Program-made: the position numbers and the translations under genes
Assembly: GCA_024408335.1 (NCBI GenBank)
Contig: JAKSVB010000005.1
Span: 51,765 to 115,764 of the forward strand
DNA length: 64,000 nt
Direction: 5' to 3'
DNA from: Bacilli bacterium
GTDB taxonomy: Bacteria > Bacillota_I > Bacilli_A > RFN20 > CAG-826
Notes under the pieces: generated by a model
What the model was told of the DNA's origin: nothing
Seen by the model: the letters and a program-made list of their open reading frames with translations, nothing else
Database searches by the model: none
In this document: positions 15,390-24,793 of the stretch, piece after piece
Numbering within the stretch: the stretch's first letter is position 1
Layout of the letters: each line of letters starts with the position of its first letter

Positions 15390-16121
15390 ATGAACGCTAA
15401 GAATTTATTCAAAACAGCAGTCTTCTCAATGGCAGCACTCGTCGCAGCATCATGTGCAGCTTCAGGCGTTGCTCACGATCTCGAGTCATCATTCTCAGGT
15501 GACTTCGGAGAAACCCCAGTTTATTTAAAACTCAATAACGACAAGACAGCAGTCGCAAGCTACAAAGACACAATGTCAAAAGATGGTGGAATCAAAACCA
15601 TCGGCAAAGGCTCATGGACCTATGAAGGCGACGTTAAAACAGTCAAAACCGTTAAAATCGGCGACGTCAACTTAGAAGTCAGCCCAGAATACGGCACCAT
15701 CACAATGGGTCTTGCTATCGGTGACAATAACGGTACCCCAACAATCGACTGTGTCGCTGAGGGCGCTTTCTGGACAGTCACATTCAAATATGACAAGACC
15801 AAACCAAACCCAGCTCAATCACAAGCAGGTGAAGCAACATTCACCGTTCAAAAAGGTGATCACGTTTCAAGCGTCGATGTCTATGATTTCGTTTTAGGCG
15901 ATTATTCAACTCTTGCAACACCAGTCACAAAAGTTGTTGCAGCAGAAGGTCACTTCATCGCTGTTAAGCCAACCTGCGAAGCAGGATACGAAGTCGACAA
16001 AGTCACATTCGACGGTGCTGAAGGCATGCTCCAAGCTGGTTACTACTGCTATAATGGCGGTGGTTTACAAGCAAAATCATACACAATCGTTGTCACAGCA
16101 AAAGCCGCAGCAGCTGCTTAA
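15390..16121 (+). CDS. small surface lipoprotein, unknown function
   Basis: A 243-residue lipoprotein: hydrophobic signal with lipobox LVAASC (Cys22). Residues 30-135 form a beta-rich domain (GDFGETPVYLKLNNDKTAVASY, KGSWTYEGDVKTV), like the extracellular lipocalin-like domains that report conversion to a coloured or modified product, but no family was recognised. Residues 145-235 look like a Listeria-Bacteroides-type repeat (FTVQKGDHVSSVDVYDF, YEVDKVTFDGAEGM). A strong GGAGG SD is present. It has its own terminator and precedes the GH3 gene. Confidence 0.7.
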   Translation: MNAKNLFKTAVFSMAALVAASCAASGVAHDLESSFSGDFGETPVYLKLNNDKTAVASYKDTMSKDGGIKTIGKGSWTYEGDVKTVKTVKIGDVNLEVSPEYGTITMGLAIGDNNGTPTIDCVAEGAFWTVTFKYDKTKPNPAQSQAGEATFTVQKGDHVSSVDVYDFVLGDYSTLATPVTKVVAAEGHFIAVKPTCEAGYEVDKVTFDGAEGMLQAGYYCYNGGGLQAKSYTIVVTAKAAAAA

Positions 16122-16134
16122 TAACTAACTCACA

Positions 16135-16168
16135 AAAGGCATCATTAGTTTTAATGGTGCCTTTTATT
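16135..16168 (+). terminator. Rho-independent terminator after the 15.4 kb lipoprotein gene
   Basis: AAAGGCATCATTA pairs with TAATGGTGCCTTT (one G-U) around GTTT, then a T-rich tract. Confidence 0.88.
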
Positions 16169-16184
16169 TAAAAAGGAGACCAAT

Positions 16185-19028
16185 ATGTCGATTAAGGAAA
16201 ACTTTAAGAAAAGGAAGAAACTAGTCATTTCATTAGGTGCAGTAGCCCTTCTTTTTTCTGGATTTGGAATCGCATTCAACGCAGTCAGTAGTGCTTATGA
16301 CTCAATCTTACAGAATGCTTTTTCAGTGAGTCCTGTAAATCAAGAAAAACATAAAGAGGTTTACGAAAAGAACGCGAAGCTCAACCAAAAGATCGAAGAA
16401 GAAGGCATTGTTCTTTTAAAGAACAAAAATGACAATTCCTTGCCTCTAGCTAAGAATTCAAAGGTCAACTGCTTTGGTATCAGAAGCTCAAGCTTGGTTC
16501 TTAATGGATCAGGAAGCGCATCAAGCACAACAGAAGGGGCGATGTCCCTCAAAGTAGGGCTTGAGAAAGCTGGCTTCCAGGTTAACGAACCTCTTTGGAA
16601 CTTATTGGCCTCAAACAAAATCAAAGACACTACTTCAGTTCGTGAAGGCGCAGTCACTGAAGCCGTCAATGAACTCGAAGTATCTAAATACGTAGGGGAA
16701 GCATCGCTCGACAAAGCAAAAGAATATTCCGATATCGCCATTGTCACATTTGGTAGAATCGGTGGCGAAGGAAGCGACCTTGCGCGTGAAGGCATGGGCG
16801 CCAAAAAAGATAAATCATATTTGGAACTCTGCGATGGCGAAATCGCTCTCCTTGACGCACTTAAAGCAAAAGGATTCAAGATTGTCGTTCTTTTAAATAG
16901 CAGCTACCCAATGGAATCCAAATTCTTAGAAGACGATTCAATCGTGGGCGCTCTTTGGGTTGGTGGCCCAGGATTCTATGGATCCCTTGGCATCGGCACC
17001 ATCCTTAGCGGTGATAAAACTCCTTCTGGCCATTTACCAGACACTTGGGCGTATGACCATAGAACAAGCTCAACATTTAGAACCACCGCAAAAACCATTT
17101 TGACTAATTCAGGAAAACAAGTATTTGGCTATACCGAATTTAGCGAAGGCATCTACCTTGGCTATAGATGGTATGAGACAGCAGATGCCGAAGGATATTG
17201 GGATGAACCAATGACCAAACTCATGTATGGCATCGAAAACGGCTACAATGATGTCGTTCAATATCCATTCGGATATGGTCTAAGCTACACTTCATTTGAC
17301 CGCGAAATCAAATCGATGAATGAATCAAATGGCGTTCTTGAATTCGTCGTCTCATCTAAAAACACTGGTTCGGTATATAGCGGCAAAGACGTTCTTCAAC
17401 TCTATGTCGAAAAACCATATATCGAAGGTGGACTCGAGAAATCGAAAATAGAACTTATCGCCTTCGAAAAAACCGATCTTCTTGCGCCAGGTGCGACATC
17501 TAGCGACATAACCCTTAAAGTTCATCTTGAAGATCTCGCCTCATATGATTCTAGTGCGAATAACGAGGCAGGTGCTTATGTCCTTGATGAAGGAACATAC
17601 AAATTCTATCTTTCAGACGATTCCCATTCATATAAGACCATCACCGCATCTAGCGATGATTATGAAGAATATCTAGTTTCTTCCAAAGTCACATATTCTG
17701 GCTCGAACAAGAGAAAGAGTGATGCGGTCGAAGCTAAGAACCAACTTGCAACCACAAACATCAAACTAGGAAGTAAGATGAATGTCCTTAGTAGGGCAGG
17801 TCACTTTAGCAATGCTTCATCAACCATCGTCGCGGTTAAGCAAAACATCGAAGTTAGCCCAACAAGCTCGACATTCAAAAACGTGACCCAAAACGCGAAA
17901 GCAGAAAGCCAAGGATACACTGGCGAAATACTTTCTAACCTCAAGATGGGTGTGAAATCCAAACTCAACATCATGGATATGATCAAAGAAGACGGCACAG
18001 TCGATATCAATGATCCAAGATGGGAAGAACTCATCTCCAAGATGTCATATGACGACCTCAATGAACTCGTTGGCAAATGCGGTTGGTCAACTCCTGAAAT
18101 CAAATCAATCAACAAATATTTCCAAACGGAAATCGATGGCCCATTTGGCTTAAATAACTATGTTAAGAACCAAACTGGCACAAGCGTCAACTACATGTCT
18201 TTCCAAAGCGAAGCAGTCACTGCCGCAACATTTAATAAAGCGCTCGCAGATGAACTTGGCAAAGCTTTGGCAGATGAGGCAAACGCCACAAACGTCGCTG
18301 GAATGTATGCTCCAGGCGTTAACCTTCACCGTTCTAATTACGGTGGCAGAAACCCTGAGTATTTCTCTGAGGACCCATATCTTTCTGGCATGATGGCAGC
18401 TTATGAAATCAGCGCAGCCTCAGAAAAAGGCTTATATATGTATATGAAGCATTTCGCCTTCAACGACATCGAAGCCAACCGTACTAACCAAGTCTGCTAT
18501 TTCGATGAGCAAACAGCTAGAGAGCTTTACCTTAGAGCCTTCGAAATCCCAATGAAATTCAAATTCTATGAACCAACAGGCCGTAATGCAAACGGCATCA
18601 TGGTTTCATATATGTGGGCTGGCGAAGAGACATGGTGCGGTTCAAATACCGGCTTGATGCGTAACATCGTCAAAGGCGAATGGGATTTCAAAGGCGTCTC
18701 GATCACCGATAACGCACTTAGGAATTACATGAAGATCGATGCTTGCTTAAAGGGCGGCGTTGATTTGGTTCTCATCAATTCATTCACCCCAAGCGATTCA
18801 TCATGGGCTAAGACACCTGAGAACGTTTCAGCCTTAAAGATCGCTGCTAAAAACTATCTGTTCGTCCTTGTTGATCACGCTTCAAGAAGAGAAACAAAAC
18901 TCATTAAACAAGAGGATCCATGGAATGAAACATATGTCCCTCTTATCAATGCGGCAGTATTTGGAATCGCCGGATTATCTTTAGCGGCTACTCTCCTTCT
19001 CCTTCTTTTGAAGAAAAAAGAGGCTTAA
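16185..19028 (+). CDS. membrane-anchored, domain-permuted GH3 beta-glucosidase/xylosidase
   Basis: A 947-residue family 3 glycoside hydrolase with reversed domain order. Residues 13-35 are a signal anchor. The alpha/beta sandwich that is normally C-terminal comes first (EEGIVLLKN near 70, GALWVGGPGFYG near 255, SGHLPDTW near 285). A fibronectin-III-like domain follows at about 380-490. The TIM-barrel domain that is normally first lies at about 590-900 (GPFGLNNY, YAPGVNLHRSNYGGRNPEYFSEDPYL, KHFAFND). The nucleophile is expected to be Asp842 in GVSITDNALRNY. A second membrane helix at about 922-943 ends in KKKEA. Both ends are thus membrane-tethered with the enzyme outside. Permuted GH3 enzymes are known from rumen bacteria. 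Confidence 0.9.
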   Translation: MSIKENFKKRKKLVISLGAVALLFSGFGIAFNAVSSAYDSILQNAFSVSPVNQEKHKEVYEKNAKLNQKIEEEGIVLLKNKNDNSLPLAKNSKVNCFGIRSSSLVLNGSGSASSTTEGAMSLKVGLEKAGFQVNEPLWNLLASNKIKDTTSVREGAVTEAVNELEVSKYVGEASLDKAKEYSDIAIVTFGRIGGEGSDLAREGMGAKKDKSYLELCDGEIALLDALKAKGFKIVVLLNSSYPMESKFLEDDSIVGALWVGGPGFYGSLGIGTILSGDKTPSGHLPDTWAYDHRTSSTFRTTAKTILTNSGKQVFGYTEFSEGIYLGYRWYETADAEGYWDEPMTKLMYGIENGYNDVVQYPFGYGLSYTSFDREIKSMNESNGVLEFVVSSKNTGSVYSGKDVLQLYVEKPYIEGGLEKSKIELIAFEKTDLLAPGATSSDITLKVHLEDLASYDSSANNEAGAYVLDEGTYKFYLSDDSHSYKTITASSDDYEEYLVSSKVTYSGSNKRKSDAVEAKNQLATTNIKLGSKMNVLSRAGHFSNASSTIVAVKQNIEVSPTSSTFKNVTQNAKAESQGYTGEILSNLKMGVKSKLNIMDMIKEDGTVDINDPRWEELISKMSYDDLNELVGKCGWSTPEIKSINKYFQTEIDGPFGLNNYVKNQTGTSVNYMSFQSEAVTAATFNKALADELGKALADEANATNVAGMYAPGVNLHRSNYGGRNPEYFSEDPYLSGMMAAYEISAASEKGLYMYMKHFAFNDIEANRTNQVCYFDEQTARELYLRAFEIPMKFKFYEPTGRNANGIMVSYMWAGEETWCGSNTGLMRNIVKGEWDFKGVSITDNALRNYMKIDACLKGGVDLVLINSFTPSDSSWAKTPENVSALKIAAKNYLFVLVDHASRRETKLIKQEDPWNETYVPLINAAVFGIAGLSLAATLLLLLLKKKEA

Positions 19029-19051
19029 CGGCATTAATCACAAACAAAGGT

Positions 19052-19077
19052 CAGTCATATTAATGGCTGTCTTTTTT
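19052..19077 (+). terminator. Rho-independent terminator of the GH3 gene
   Basis: CAGTCAT (19052-19058) pairs with ATGGCTG (19063-19069), one G-U, loop ATTA; three bases then T6. A modest stem but well placed. Confidence 0.65.
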
Positions 19078-19156
19078 GTTTTCCAATGTATGCCCTTCCC
19101 TCTTACACTTATTCAAAGTTGTGCTAAAATCTCTTTTAGAGATCCAAGGAGAAAAC

Positions 19157-19771
19157 ATGGGAAAACCTCTTCCAAACGGATATAACTACCCAAAAGAAAA
19201 GCTAGAGCAAGCCTTTCACTTAGGCATTGTTTTTGGTTCCCCAATGTTCGTGGATAACATCTATTCGTCTTTGAACTATATCCAGTTCCTCGGAAAGATG
19301 TATGGCGAATGCGTTCTTGATGAGGATCTCAAACATAATTACTGCCAAAACTATCTGATTCTTGTCGCCTCTTTAGTGGAAGCCCTCATTAGAGGCTGCT
19401 ATAGCGAAAAACTCACTTGGTGCGAGGTACACTGCCCTCACGAAGGAACGGAATTTTGCCCTTTCGCTAACCGCGAAGTCGAAGAAAGGGATGGAAGCTA
19501 CAAAAGACACGAGACCGATCAACTTAACTTTAAGGACCTTCTGGTTGCCGCGAAGGAAGATGGCATCCTAGAAGGAATGAATATCGAGAATTTGAACGCT
19601 TTAAGAAAGATTCGTAACCAAGTCCATATCGATGCGATGAAATCATCCTTCATCGATAAAAGCGTTCTGAATCCAGAAACGATTAACGGATACCTCAAAG
19701 ACCTCAAGACTCTAATCAAAAACGTCTATAACTGGTTACTCAATAATCTAGAAGGGTGCGTAGAAGAATGA
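19157..19771 (+). CDS. HEPN-like protein of unknown function
   Basis: A 204-residue soluble, mostly helical protein. The start at 19157 is chosen because AAGGAG lies 6 bp before it; an upstream in-frame extension would run through the promoter. The C-terminal half contains LNALRKIRNQVHID, resembling the RNxxxH signature of HEPN domains, followed by a helix KDLKTLIKNVYNWLLNNL. The middle has a cysteine/histidine cluster (Cys109, Cys113 and Cys121 approximately: WCEVHCPHEGTEFCPF) that could bind a metal. The stop overlaps the start of the next gene (ATGA), tying it to the signalling genes downstream. RNase activity is possible but not demonstrated. Confidence 0.6.
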   Translation: MGKPLPNGYNYPKEKLEQAFHLGIVFGSPMFVDNIYSSLNYIQFLGKMYGECVLDEDLKHNYCQNYLILVASLVEALIRGCYSEKLTWCEVHCPHEGTEFCPFANREVEERDGSYKRHETDQLNFKDLLVAAKEDGILEGMNIENLNALRKIRNQVHIDAMKSSFIDKSVLNPETINGYLKDLKTLIKNVYNWLLNNLEGCVEE

Positions 19772-21594
19772 AGAAAAAGAAGGGGCTTTTCAATTTTCTT
19801 AGAGCGTTAGCCCTTATTTTGCTCTTCTTTTCAACAACCATCATCACCTTCGGCGCTTTTGGAATAACGACTGCCGTTTACGATAACCTCAAAGGTGCTG
19901 CCGTAACTGATTCATACATCCTCGACTTAAGCGAATACGATCTTGTTAACAACGATCTCGATAAGAAGATCTACTTCTATGGAGCGAAATTCTATAACGA
20001 AAGACATATCGTCACTGATAATGACAAAGAACCAGAAGATGATATCATCGCCTTCCCTGAGCAATGGACTCACGCAGGATACCCTCTTAGAGGCGATGGA
20101 AGTTATCTTTTCGCCATCAAAGGTTTAGCACCAGGGAAGACCTACACCTTCGATATCGCTAGCGCTATCCCAGCCTTCCAGATCTTCTATTCTTTTGACA
20201 ACATGGAAACCTGGACCAAACTCTTCTCTAGAGGCGATGTCAAAGAGACAGTTTTCACAAGTGGCATCGAAGTCCGTCAAGAAGGTACGAGTGACCTTGT
20301 TGCCAAAGAAGGCATTCTCTACATGGTCATGGAAGTTGGCTATAACGTAAGCGGTGGATTCGCTAACTACATTCATTTGACTGACCACCCAAACATCGAA
20401 GGTCAAATGGTTCGTCACTATATCTATGGCTCAATCGTTGGTATGGCTATCACTAACGCACTATTTGCTTTCTTCCTTTTCTTCAAAGATCCGAAAGGGG
20501 AGATGGCAAAGCCAATGCTTGTCCTTTCGATTCTTGTCACTTTGATATTCGTTTTCTCGCCTGACTTAGGCGGAACATTGTGGGGATTCTCAACGGTCCG
20601 AGTCATTCAGCCGCAGTGGTATCTAACGATAGTCTTGATGCTAGGAATGTCAGCCTCATTCTTCATCATGCTTCTTCTTGAGACGAATAGAAAAATGAAG
20701 TTCCAAAGCTACGAGAAGTTCATGATGTATTCAGCCTATATCATTAGCGCCCTCTTTAGCGTCTTCCTTTCAAGCACCGAATTCGCCATATTCGCATACG
20801 CTCCATATCTTCTTGTCGTCATTCACTTCTTAGGGCGACATTTCATGAGTTCTAGATTCAAACCAAAGTTCTCTTCAGTCACCCTTTTCTTCCTTTGGTC
20901 AGTCATCATTGCCCTCCAGCTTTGTTTAGCGGGTGAATATTCGAATCTCTTCAACCGTTATGGACTTCATTACATGTATTCAGTCCCTCTTGAATCGATG
21001 ATTCTCTTGCTTCTCTCGTTCCAGTTTATTTGGATTGGCGATAAGAAAAAAGAAGCAACCCTTTTAGGAACTAGAAGCGAATCAGTTAGAGAAGAGGCAA
21101 GAAAAAGAGACCTCATGCTTGAAGGCCATTACTTGCTCCATAATTCTCTTTCCGTTCTTGAGGATGATTATGAAATCAGCAACCAACGTGGTGACTTTAC
21201 TCACGAAAGCATCTCAAAGAACCTTAGAGCGATCGTCGACGCTGAATGGGTGAATGAGCTTTCGTTAGAAAAAGAAGCAACATCAATCGATTATCTTGTG
21301 CGTCTAGAGAATAGGCTTGATAACGCTGAAAGAGAAGTTTTCTTCGACGTTGAAGCAGAAGGGGTCTTGGTATCTCCTTTAAGTTTGTATTCTCTTGTCA
21401 AATATCTTTTCCATAGGAAAGGTGCCCCAAAAGATGGCTACCTTGTCATTTCCGTTAAGAAAGGCACTGACAAGCCATTCTTCACTTATAGCGGAACCCT
21501 TTTCCCTGATGTTCCAGAACACGAACTAAGAAAACGTATGGAAAGAGCCCGTCCATTCTACAAGAAGGAGGAAGCGACCGATGTACAACCGTAA
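19768..21594 (+). CDS. 7TM receptor with degenerate histidine-kinase domain (pseudokinase)
   Basis: About 608 residues. An N-terminal hydrophobic segment (residues 8-30) is followed by an extracellular beta-rich sensor domain (about 35-215; PLRGDGSYLFAIKGLAPGKTYTFDI), then seven membrane helices (about 215-425), like 7TMR-DISM receptors. The cytoplasmic part aligns by eye with the LytS-type kinase encoded next: GHYLLHNSLSVLED (His454) against PHFLFNSLTFVQ, and VSPLSLYSLVKYLFHRKG against VPPLSLQIFIENAMRYGG. The N-box asparagine and glycine-rich ATP motifs are lost, so it is probably catalytically dead. The ATG at 19768 overlaps the HEPN-gene stop; a GTG at 19756 is an alternative. It overlaps the kinase gene by 14 bp. 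Confidence 0.75.
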   Translation: MKKKKGLFNFLRALALILLFFSTTIITFGAFGITTAVYDNLKGAAVTDSYILDLSEYDLVNNDLDKKIYFYGAKFYNERHIVTDNDKEPEDDIIAFPEQWTHAGYPLRGDGSYLFAIKGLAPGKTYTFDIASAIPAFQIFYSFDNMETWTKLFSRGDVKETVFTSGIEVRQEGTSDLVAKEGILYMVMEVGYNVSGGFANYIHLTDHPNIEGQMVRHYIYGSIVGMAITNALFAFFLFFKDPKGEMAKPMLVLSILVTLIFVFSPDLGGTLWGFSTVRVIQPQWYLTIVLMLGMSASFFIMLLLETNRKMKFQSYEKFMMYSAYIISALFSVFLSSTEFAIFAYAPYLLVVIHFLGRHFMSSRFKPKFSSVTLFFLWSVIIALQLCLAGEYSNLFNRYGLHYMYSVPLESMILLLLSFQFIWIGDKKKEATLLGTRSESVREEARKRDLMLEGHYLLHNSLSVLEDDYEISNQRGDFTHESISKNLRAIVDAEWVNELSLEKEATSIDYLVRLENRLDNAEREVFFDVEAEGVLVSPLSLYSLVKYLFHRKGAPKDGYLVISVKKGTDKPFFTYSGTLFPDVPEHELRKRMERARPFYKKEEATDVQP

Positions 21595-22912
21595 AATATT
21601 TGGCATCATCGATATCGCTGTAGCAGTCTTGGCTGTTCTCCTTTACGCTGCAATCCTCACAGTAGGGGAGATGATGCTTCCAGTCGACGACTATCATGTC
21701 CTTGCTATGTCCATCGGCGGATTCGGCATTGGCCTTGCGTTTTGTGGCTTCCTTTTCAATGCTGCTTTGGCAACTAGAAACAACGTTACAAACAGATCTC
21801 GTTTCTTCATCCTTGTCACTTTGGCGTATTTGTCTGTTTGTCTATTTAGCCCTGAGTTCTTCCTTTTCCTTGGCAGCTTTGGCGGATTCAAGATTCCGGT
21901 GTTTGTTGAAGAGTTCATGATGTTTAGCGGATATTACATCCTATTCGCTTTCTTCTTATCTCGTCTTCCTGGCTCTATTGGAAAATTCATTCTCATCTCA
22001 CTTTCATTCTTAACCTTCATGGTTCTCTTCTTCGCTTTAGAAGGACACTGGAGGCTCTTCTCTTTTGCCGCGCCTCTTATTCTCACTTATCTCCTTATCA
22101 CAGACTTAGATAAGCCATTTGTTTCTCACGCTAGACTCTATTATCTCCTTGCGCTTCTAGTCGTTGGCGAGGCCTTCGCCATTTCTTTGATTCAATGTAT
22201 CTTCAATACCCACGAAGCCGTTTATGGACTTCAAAGCAGCATTGCTGCTTCGTTAAGCCTCATCCTCTCATTCTATTCTTCTGATTCCCTTCTTGAGCTT
22301 AAGGGCAAGGGCGACGCTTCAAGAAGACAACAAGAAAAATACCTTAGAGCAAGATCAGAGAACTTAGCAGGTCAATCCATGCCTCACTTCTTGTTCAATT
22401 CCCTTACCTTCGTTCAAGCAAGCTTCCACTCATCATACGAAGAAGGCCAAAGAGCCTTAGCCCTCTTACAAAAGAACATCGACAACTTCATCATCACGGA
22501 TAAGACGGAACTTGTTCCGTTTACCGAAGAGATCGCCTTCATCGATGACTATATTGAACTCACATCCCTTCGAAAAGGATACAAAGTCCAAGTCAATTAC
22601 GATTTGGCGGAAACGGATTTCAAAGTTCCTCCTCTCTCACTTCAAATCTTCATTGAAAACGCGATGAGGTATGGAGGACTAGAAAAAAGAGAAGATGGAT
22701 CGCTTTGGATTAGCAGCAAAAAGACCGTCACATCCATCGTTATCACCATTAAAGATAATGGTGATGGCTTTGACCCTAACCAGGTAACCGGACCTCTCCA
22801 TACAGGCGGCAACAACGCCAGATACAGGCTTGAATACCTCCTTGGAGCATCCGCAGAAATCTCGTCTGCACCGGGAAAAGGAACGGTTGTTACCGTAACA
22901 ATTCCATATTAA
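21581..22912 (+). CDS. LytS/YpdA-type sensor histidine kinase
   Basis: A 443-residue membrane sensor kinase. Seven or eight hydrophobic helices fill residues 5-245. The His_kinase domain follows with the phospho-acceptor QSMPHFLFNSL (His269), VPPLSLQIFIENAMRYGG (N-box), IKDNGDGFDP (G1 box) and a C-terminal APGKGTVVTVTIP (G2). All catalytic elements are present, unlike in the upstream paralogue, which it overlaps by 14 bp. A GGAGG SD precedes the ATG. It presumably phosphorylates the response regulator 64 bp downstream, perhaps as a heterodimer with the pseudokinase. Confidence 0.88.
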   Translation: MYNRKIFGIIDIAVAVLAVLLYAAILTVGEMMLPVDDYHVLAMSIGGFGIGLAFCGFLFNAALATRNNVTNRSRFFILVTLAYLSVCLFSPEFFLFLGSFGGFKIPVFVEEFMMFSGYYILFAFFLSRLPGSIGKFILISLSFLTFMVLFFALEGHWRLFSFAAPLILTYLLITDLDKPFVSHARLYYLLALLVVGEAFAISLIQCIFNTHEAVYGLQSSIAASLSLILSFYSSDSLLELKGKGDASRRQQEKYLRARSENLAGQSMPHFLFNSLTFVQASFHSSYEEGQRALALLQKNIDNFIITDKTELVPFTEEIAFIDDYIELTSLRKGYKVQVNYDLAETDFKVPPLSLQIFIENAMRYGGLEKREDGSLWISSKKTVTSIVITIKDNGDGFDPNQVTGPLHTGGNNARYRLEYLLGASAEISSAPGKGTVVTVTIPY

Positions 22913-22943
22913 TGAAAAATCTGCTAATGCAGCGCTAAAATTA

Positions 22944-22952
22944 TGCTATAAT
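22944..22952 (+). promoter_or_regulatory. extended -10 promoter in front of the response regulator gene
   Basis: TGCTATAAT is a perfect extended -10 element 25 bp before the ATG. It suggests the response regulator can be transcribed independently of the two receptor genes. Confidence 0.65.
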
Positions 22953-22976
22953 ATTGAGCACCGAAAGGAGTACCTT

Positions 22977-23783
22977 ATGAAAATCATCGTTGTTGACGAC
23001 GAAATGGCCGCCTTATCAACATTTCTAGAAAATGTTGTCGATCACCCAGACATCCATTGTCAGATGTTCCGCGATTCACCTCTTGACGCAATCAAATGGT
23101 CAAGCGAACAAAAGCCAGTCGCCGCATTCTTAGATATGTACATGCCAACCATGGATGGCCTTACCCTCGCAAAGAAGCTCATCGAAGTTGTTCCTTCAAT
23201 CAGAATCTTCTTCATCACCGCATACAACTTTGACGAATCAATTCCAAACGTCCTCGGCGAAAACTTCGGCGGCTATTGCTACAAGCCTTACGACAAATCA
23301 CTTATCATCAACCAAATCGAATCAATCAAGAAGAGCCGTCCACAAGCCTTCATCAAAACATTCGACGCATTTGAACTCATCATCGATAATAACGTCTTCG
23401 ACTTCAATGGCGCTAAGACAAAAGAACTCTTCGCCTTTGCAGTCAACAAGAACGGCGCTTACGTTCAAATCGAAGAGGTCATCAAAGCCCTCTGGCCAAA
23501 TAAGAGCAGCGACCTTGGACAAATCTCTTACCGTGATTCAGTCTGGAAGCTTAAGAGAGACCTTAACTCAGTCGGCCTTGACTCGCTCCTTACCTTCAAA
23601 CGTGGATTCATCAAAGCCAACAAAGACGTCGCTAAATGTGACTTCTGGGATCTTCTCGACAATAAGAGTGATGTAACTTCAATCGTTAGCTACATGCCAA
23701 ACTACGCATGGGCAGCCGACTACGAAGCCATTGTCATGGATCTTCTTGAGAAGAACATGCAAAGACTCGAACAAAAGATCTAA
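22977..23783 (+). CDS. response regulator with SARP-like winged-helix output
   Basis: A 268-residue two-component regulator. The receiver domain (1-120) has acidic DDE at 7-9, the phospho-acceptor Asp53 in LDMYMP, and the KP pair in YCYKPYDK. A linker leads to a winged-helix domain at about 135-215 (TKELFAFAVNKNGAYVQIEEVIKALWP ... DSVWKLKRDLNSVGLDSLL) typical of SARP/OmpR-like output, followed by a helical C-terminal tail of about 50 residues. An AAGGAG SD and its own extended -10 promoter are present. Target genes are unknown; the kinase pair upstream is the likely partner. Confidence 0.85.
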   Translation: MKIIVVDDEMAALSTFLENVVDHPDIHCQMFRDSPLDAIKWSSEQKPVAAFLDMYMPTMDGLTLAKKLIEVVPSIRIFFITAYNFDESIPNVLGENFGGYCYKPYDKSLIINQIESIKKSRPQAFIKTFDAFELIIDNNVFDFNGAKTKELFAFAVNKNGAYVQIEEVIKALWPNKSSDLGQISYRDSVWKLKRDLNSVGLDSLLTFKRGFIKANKDVAKCDFWDLLDNKSDVTSIVSYMPNYAWAADYEAIVMDLLEKNMQRLEQKI

Positions 23784-23798
23784 ACAAACCAATAAGCA

Positions 23799-23825
23799 AA
23801 AGGAACCTGGCGGTTCCTTTTTTGT
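23799..23825. terminator. bidirectional terminator between the response regulator and the PLC-like gene
   Basis: AAAGGAACC (23799-23807) pairs with GGTTCCTTT (23812-23820) around a 4-base loop, then T6 on the plus strand. The A-run on the other side is short, so it is strongest for the plus strand. Confidence 0.85.
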
Positions 23826-24793
23826 TATTTCTTATAAGGGAATAGAGGAGACATGTATTCCTTTTCTTTGCCTTCTTTTGCCCCGTCATGGTCAATTCCA
23901 GAATAGAACGCGTGAAGGTCGCTAGATATGTCTTCGTTGTTTTTGGCCCTAGCTACAAGAGGGATGATGACTTTCTCGTATTCCTCTTTGGCGTTATCCA
24001 TTAGTTCATAAAAGGATTCGTTTCGTTCTTTACCAGATACAGGGTCAAGCCAAGCCGCTTTCCCTTCATTAAGGAAATCAACCTTCCCATAAGTCATGTT
24101 TAAGCTTCTAGGGTAATTCAAAGCGAATGGGATGCTGTCTTTACCAAAGACGATTCTAAGGAAGAGCCTTTTGATGAAGTGAGGCTTATTGATGAAGCGC
24201 ATTACTGCTCGATAATCCTTAACGCTACAAAAGAATGAATCTTCTTTGATGTTAGGGTCTTTCTCACTTTCTTTATTCGCTTCATAAATCATCTTGCTGA
24301 TTTTCATCAAATCATCGTCAGATATCTTTAAAGCGTCTTTTGGATATTCGCTATAGACGCCTTTGGATTTAGCGTAGATCTTATCAATCGCGCTTTCGAT
24401 TTTGGTGTGGAGAGCGGTGTAGTATTTGTTCTTCTTTTCGTCGTCTCCTGTAACGCCATAACCAGTAACGCTAAAAACGTATGGGTGGCAGTTTCTATCA
24501 AGGACGTAATGAAGAAGGATGCCTTCAATGAAATCAAAGAGAAGCTCTTTGTCTTCGCTATTAGAGGCATATTTCATCATCGTCACATAAAGAGGCGTTA
24601 TATCCTTATGATGAAGTCCAACCCCAAAGCCATTGACGAGTTTGCCGTTTTCTCTCCTTCTCCATGGAAGCATTCCATAGAAGAAGAAAGGATCTGGTCC
24701 TTGTGAGCCAAGAACCAAAGCGTCGAAGTGCTCTCTTTCTTTGTTTTGGGATTCTTCTTTCGCGAAGGTGTAGTGAGTTTGGAGGGCAGGCAT
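23825..24793 (-). CDS. zinc-dependent phospholipase C-like protein
   Basis: A 322-residue soluble protein of the zinc-dependent phospholipase C / nuclease S1-P1 fold. Family features are the N-terminal LQTHYTFAKE, LGSQGPDPFFFYGMLPW, GLHHKD, and FIEGILLHYVLDRNCHPYVF, which supply the His/Asp zinc ligands. There is no signal peptide, as in many Bacillota members, so a cytoplasmic phosphoester hydrolase is likely; the substrate is unknown. It overlaps the transporter gene upstream by one base and is co-transcribed with it. Confidence 0.8.
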   Translation of the reverse strand: MPALQTHYTFAKEESQNKEREHFDALVLGSQGPDPFFFYGMLPWRRRENGKLVNGFGVGLHHKDITPLYVTMMKYASNSEDKELLFDFIEGILLHYVLDRNCHPYVFSVTGYGVTGDDEKKNKYYTALHTKIESAIDKIYAKSKGVYSEYPKDALKISDDDLMKISKMIYEANKESEKDPNIKEDSFFCSVKDYRAVMRFINKPHFIKRLFLRIVFGKDSIPFALNYPRSLNMTYGKVDFLNEGKAAWLDPVSGKERNESFYELMDNAKEEYEKVIIPLVARAKNNEDISSDLHAFYSGIDHDGAKEGKEKEYMSPLFPYKK

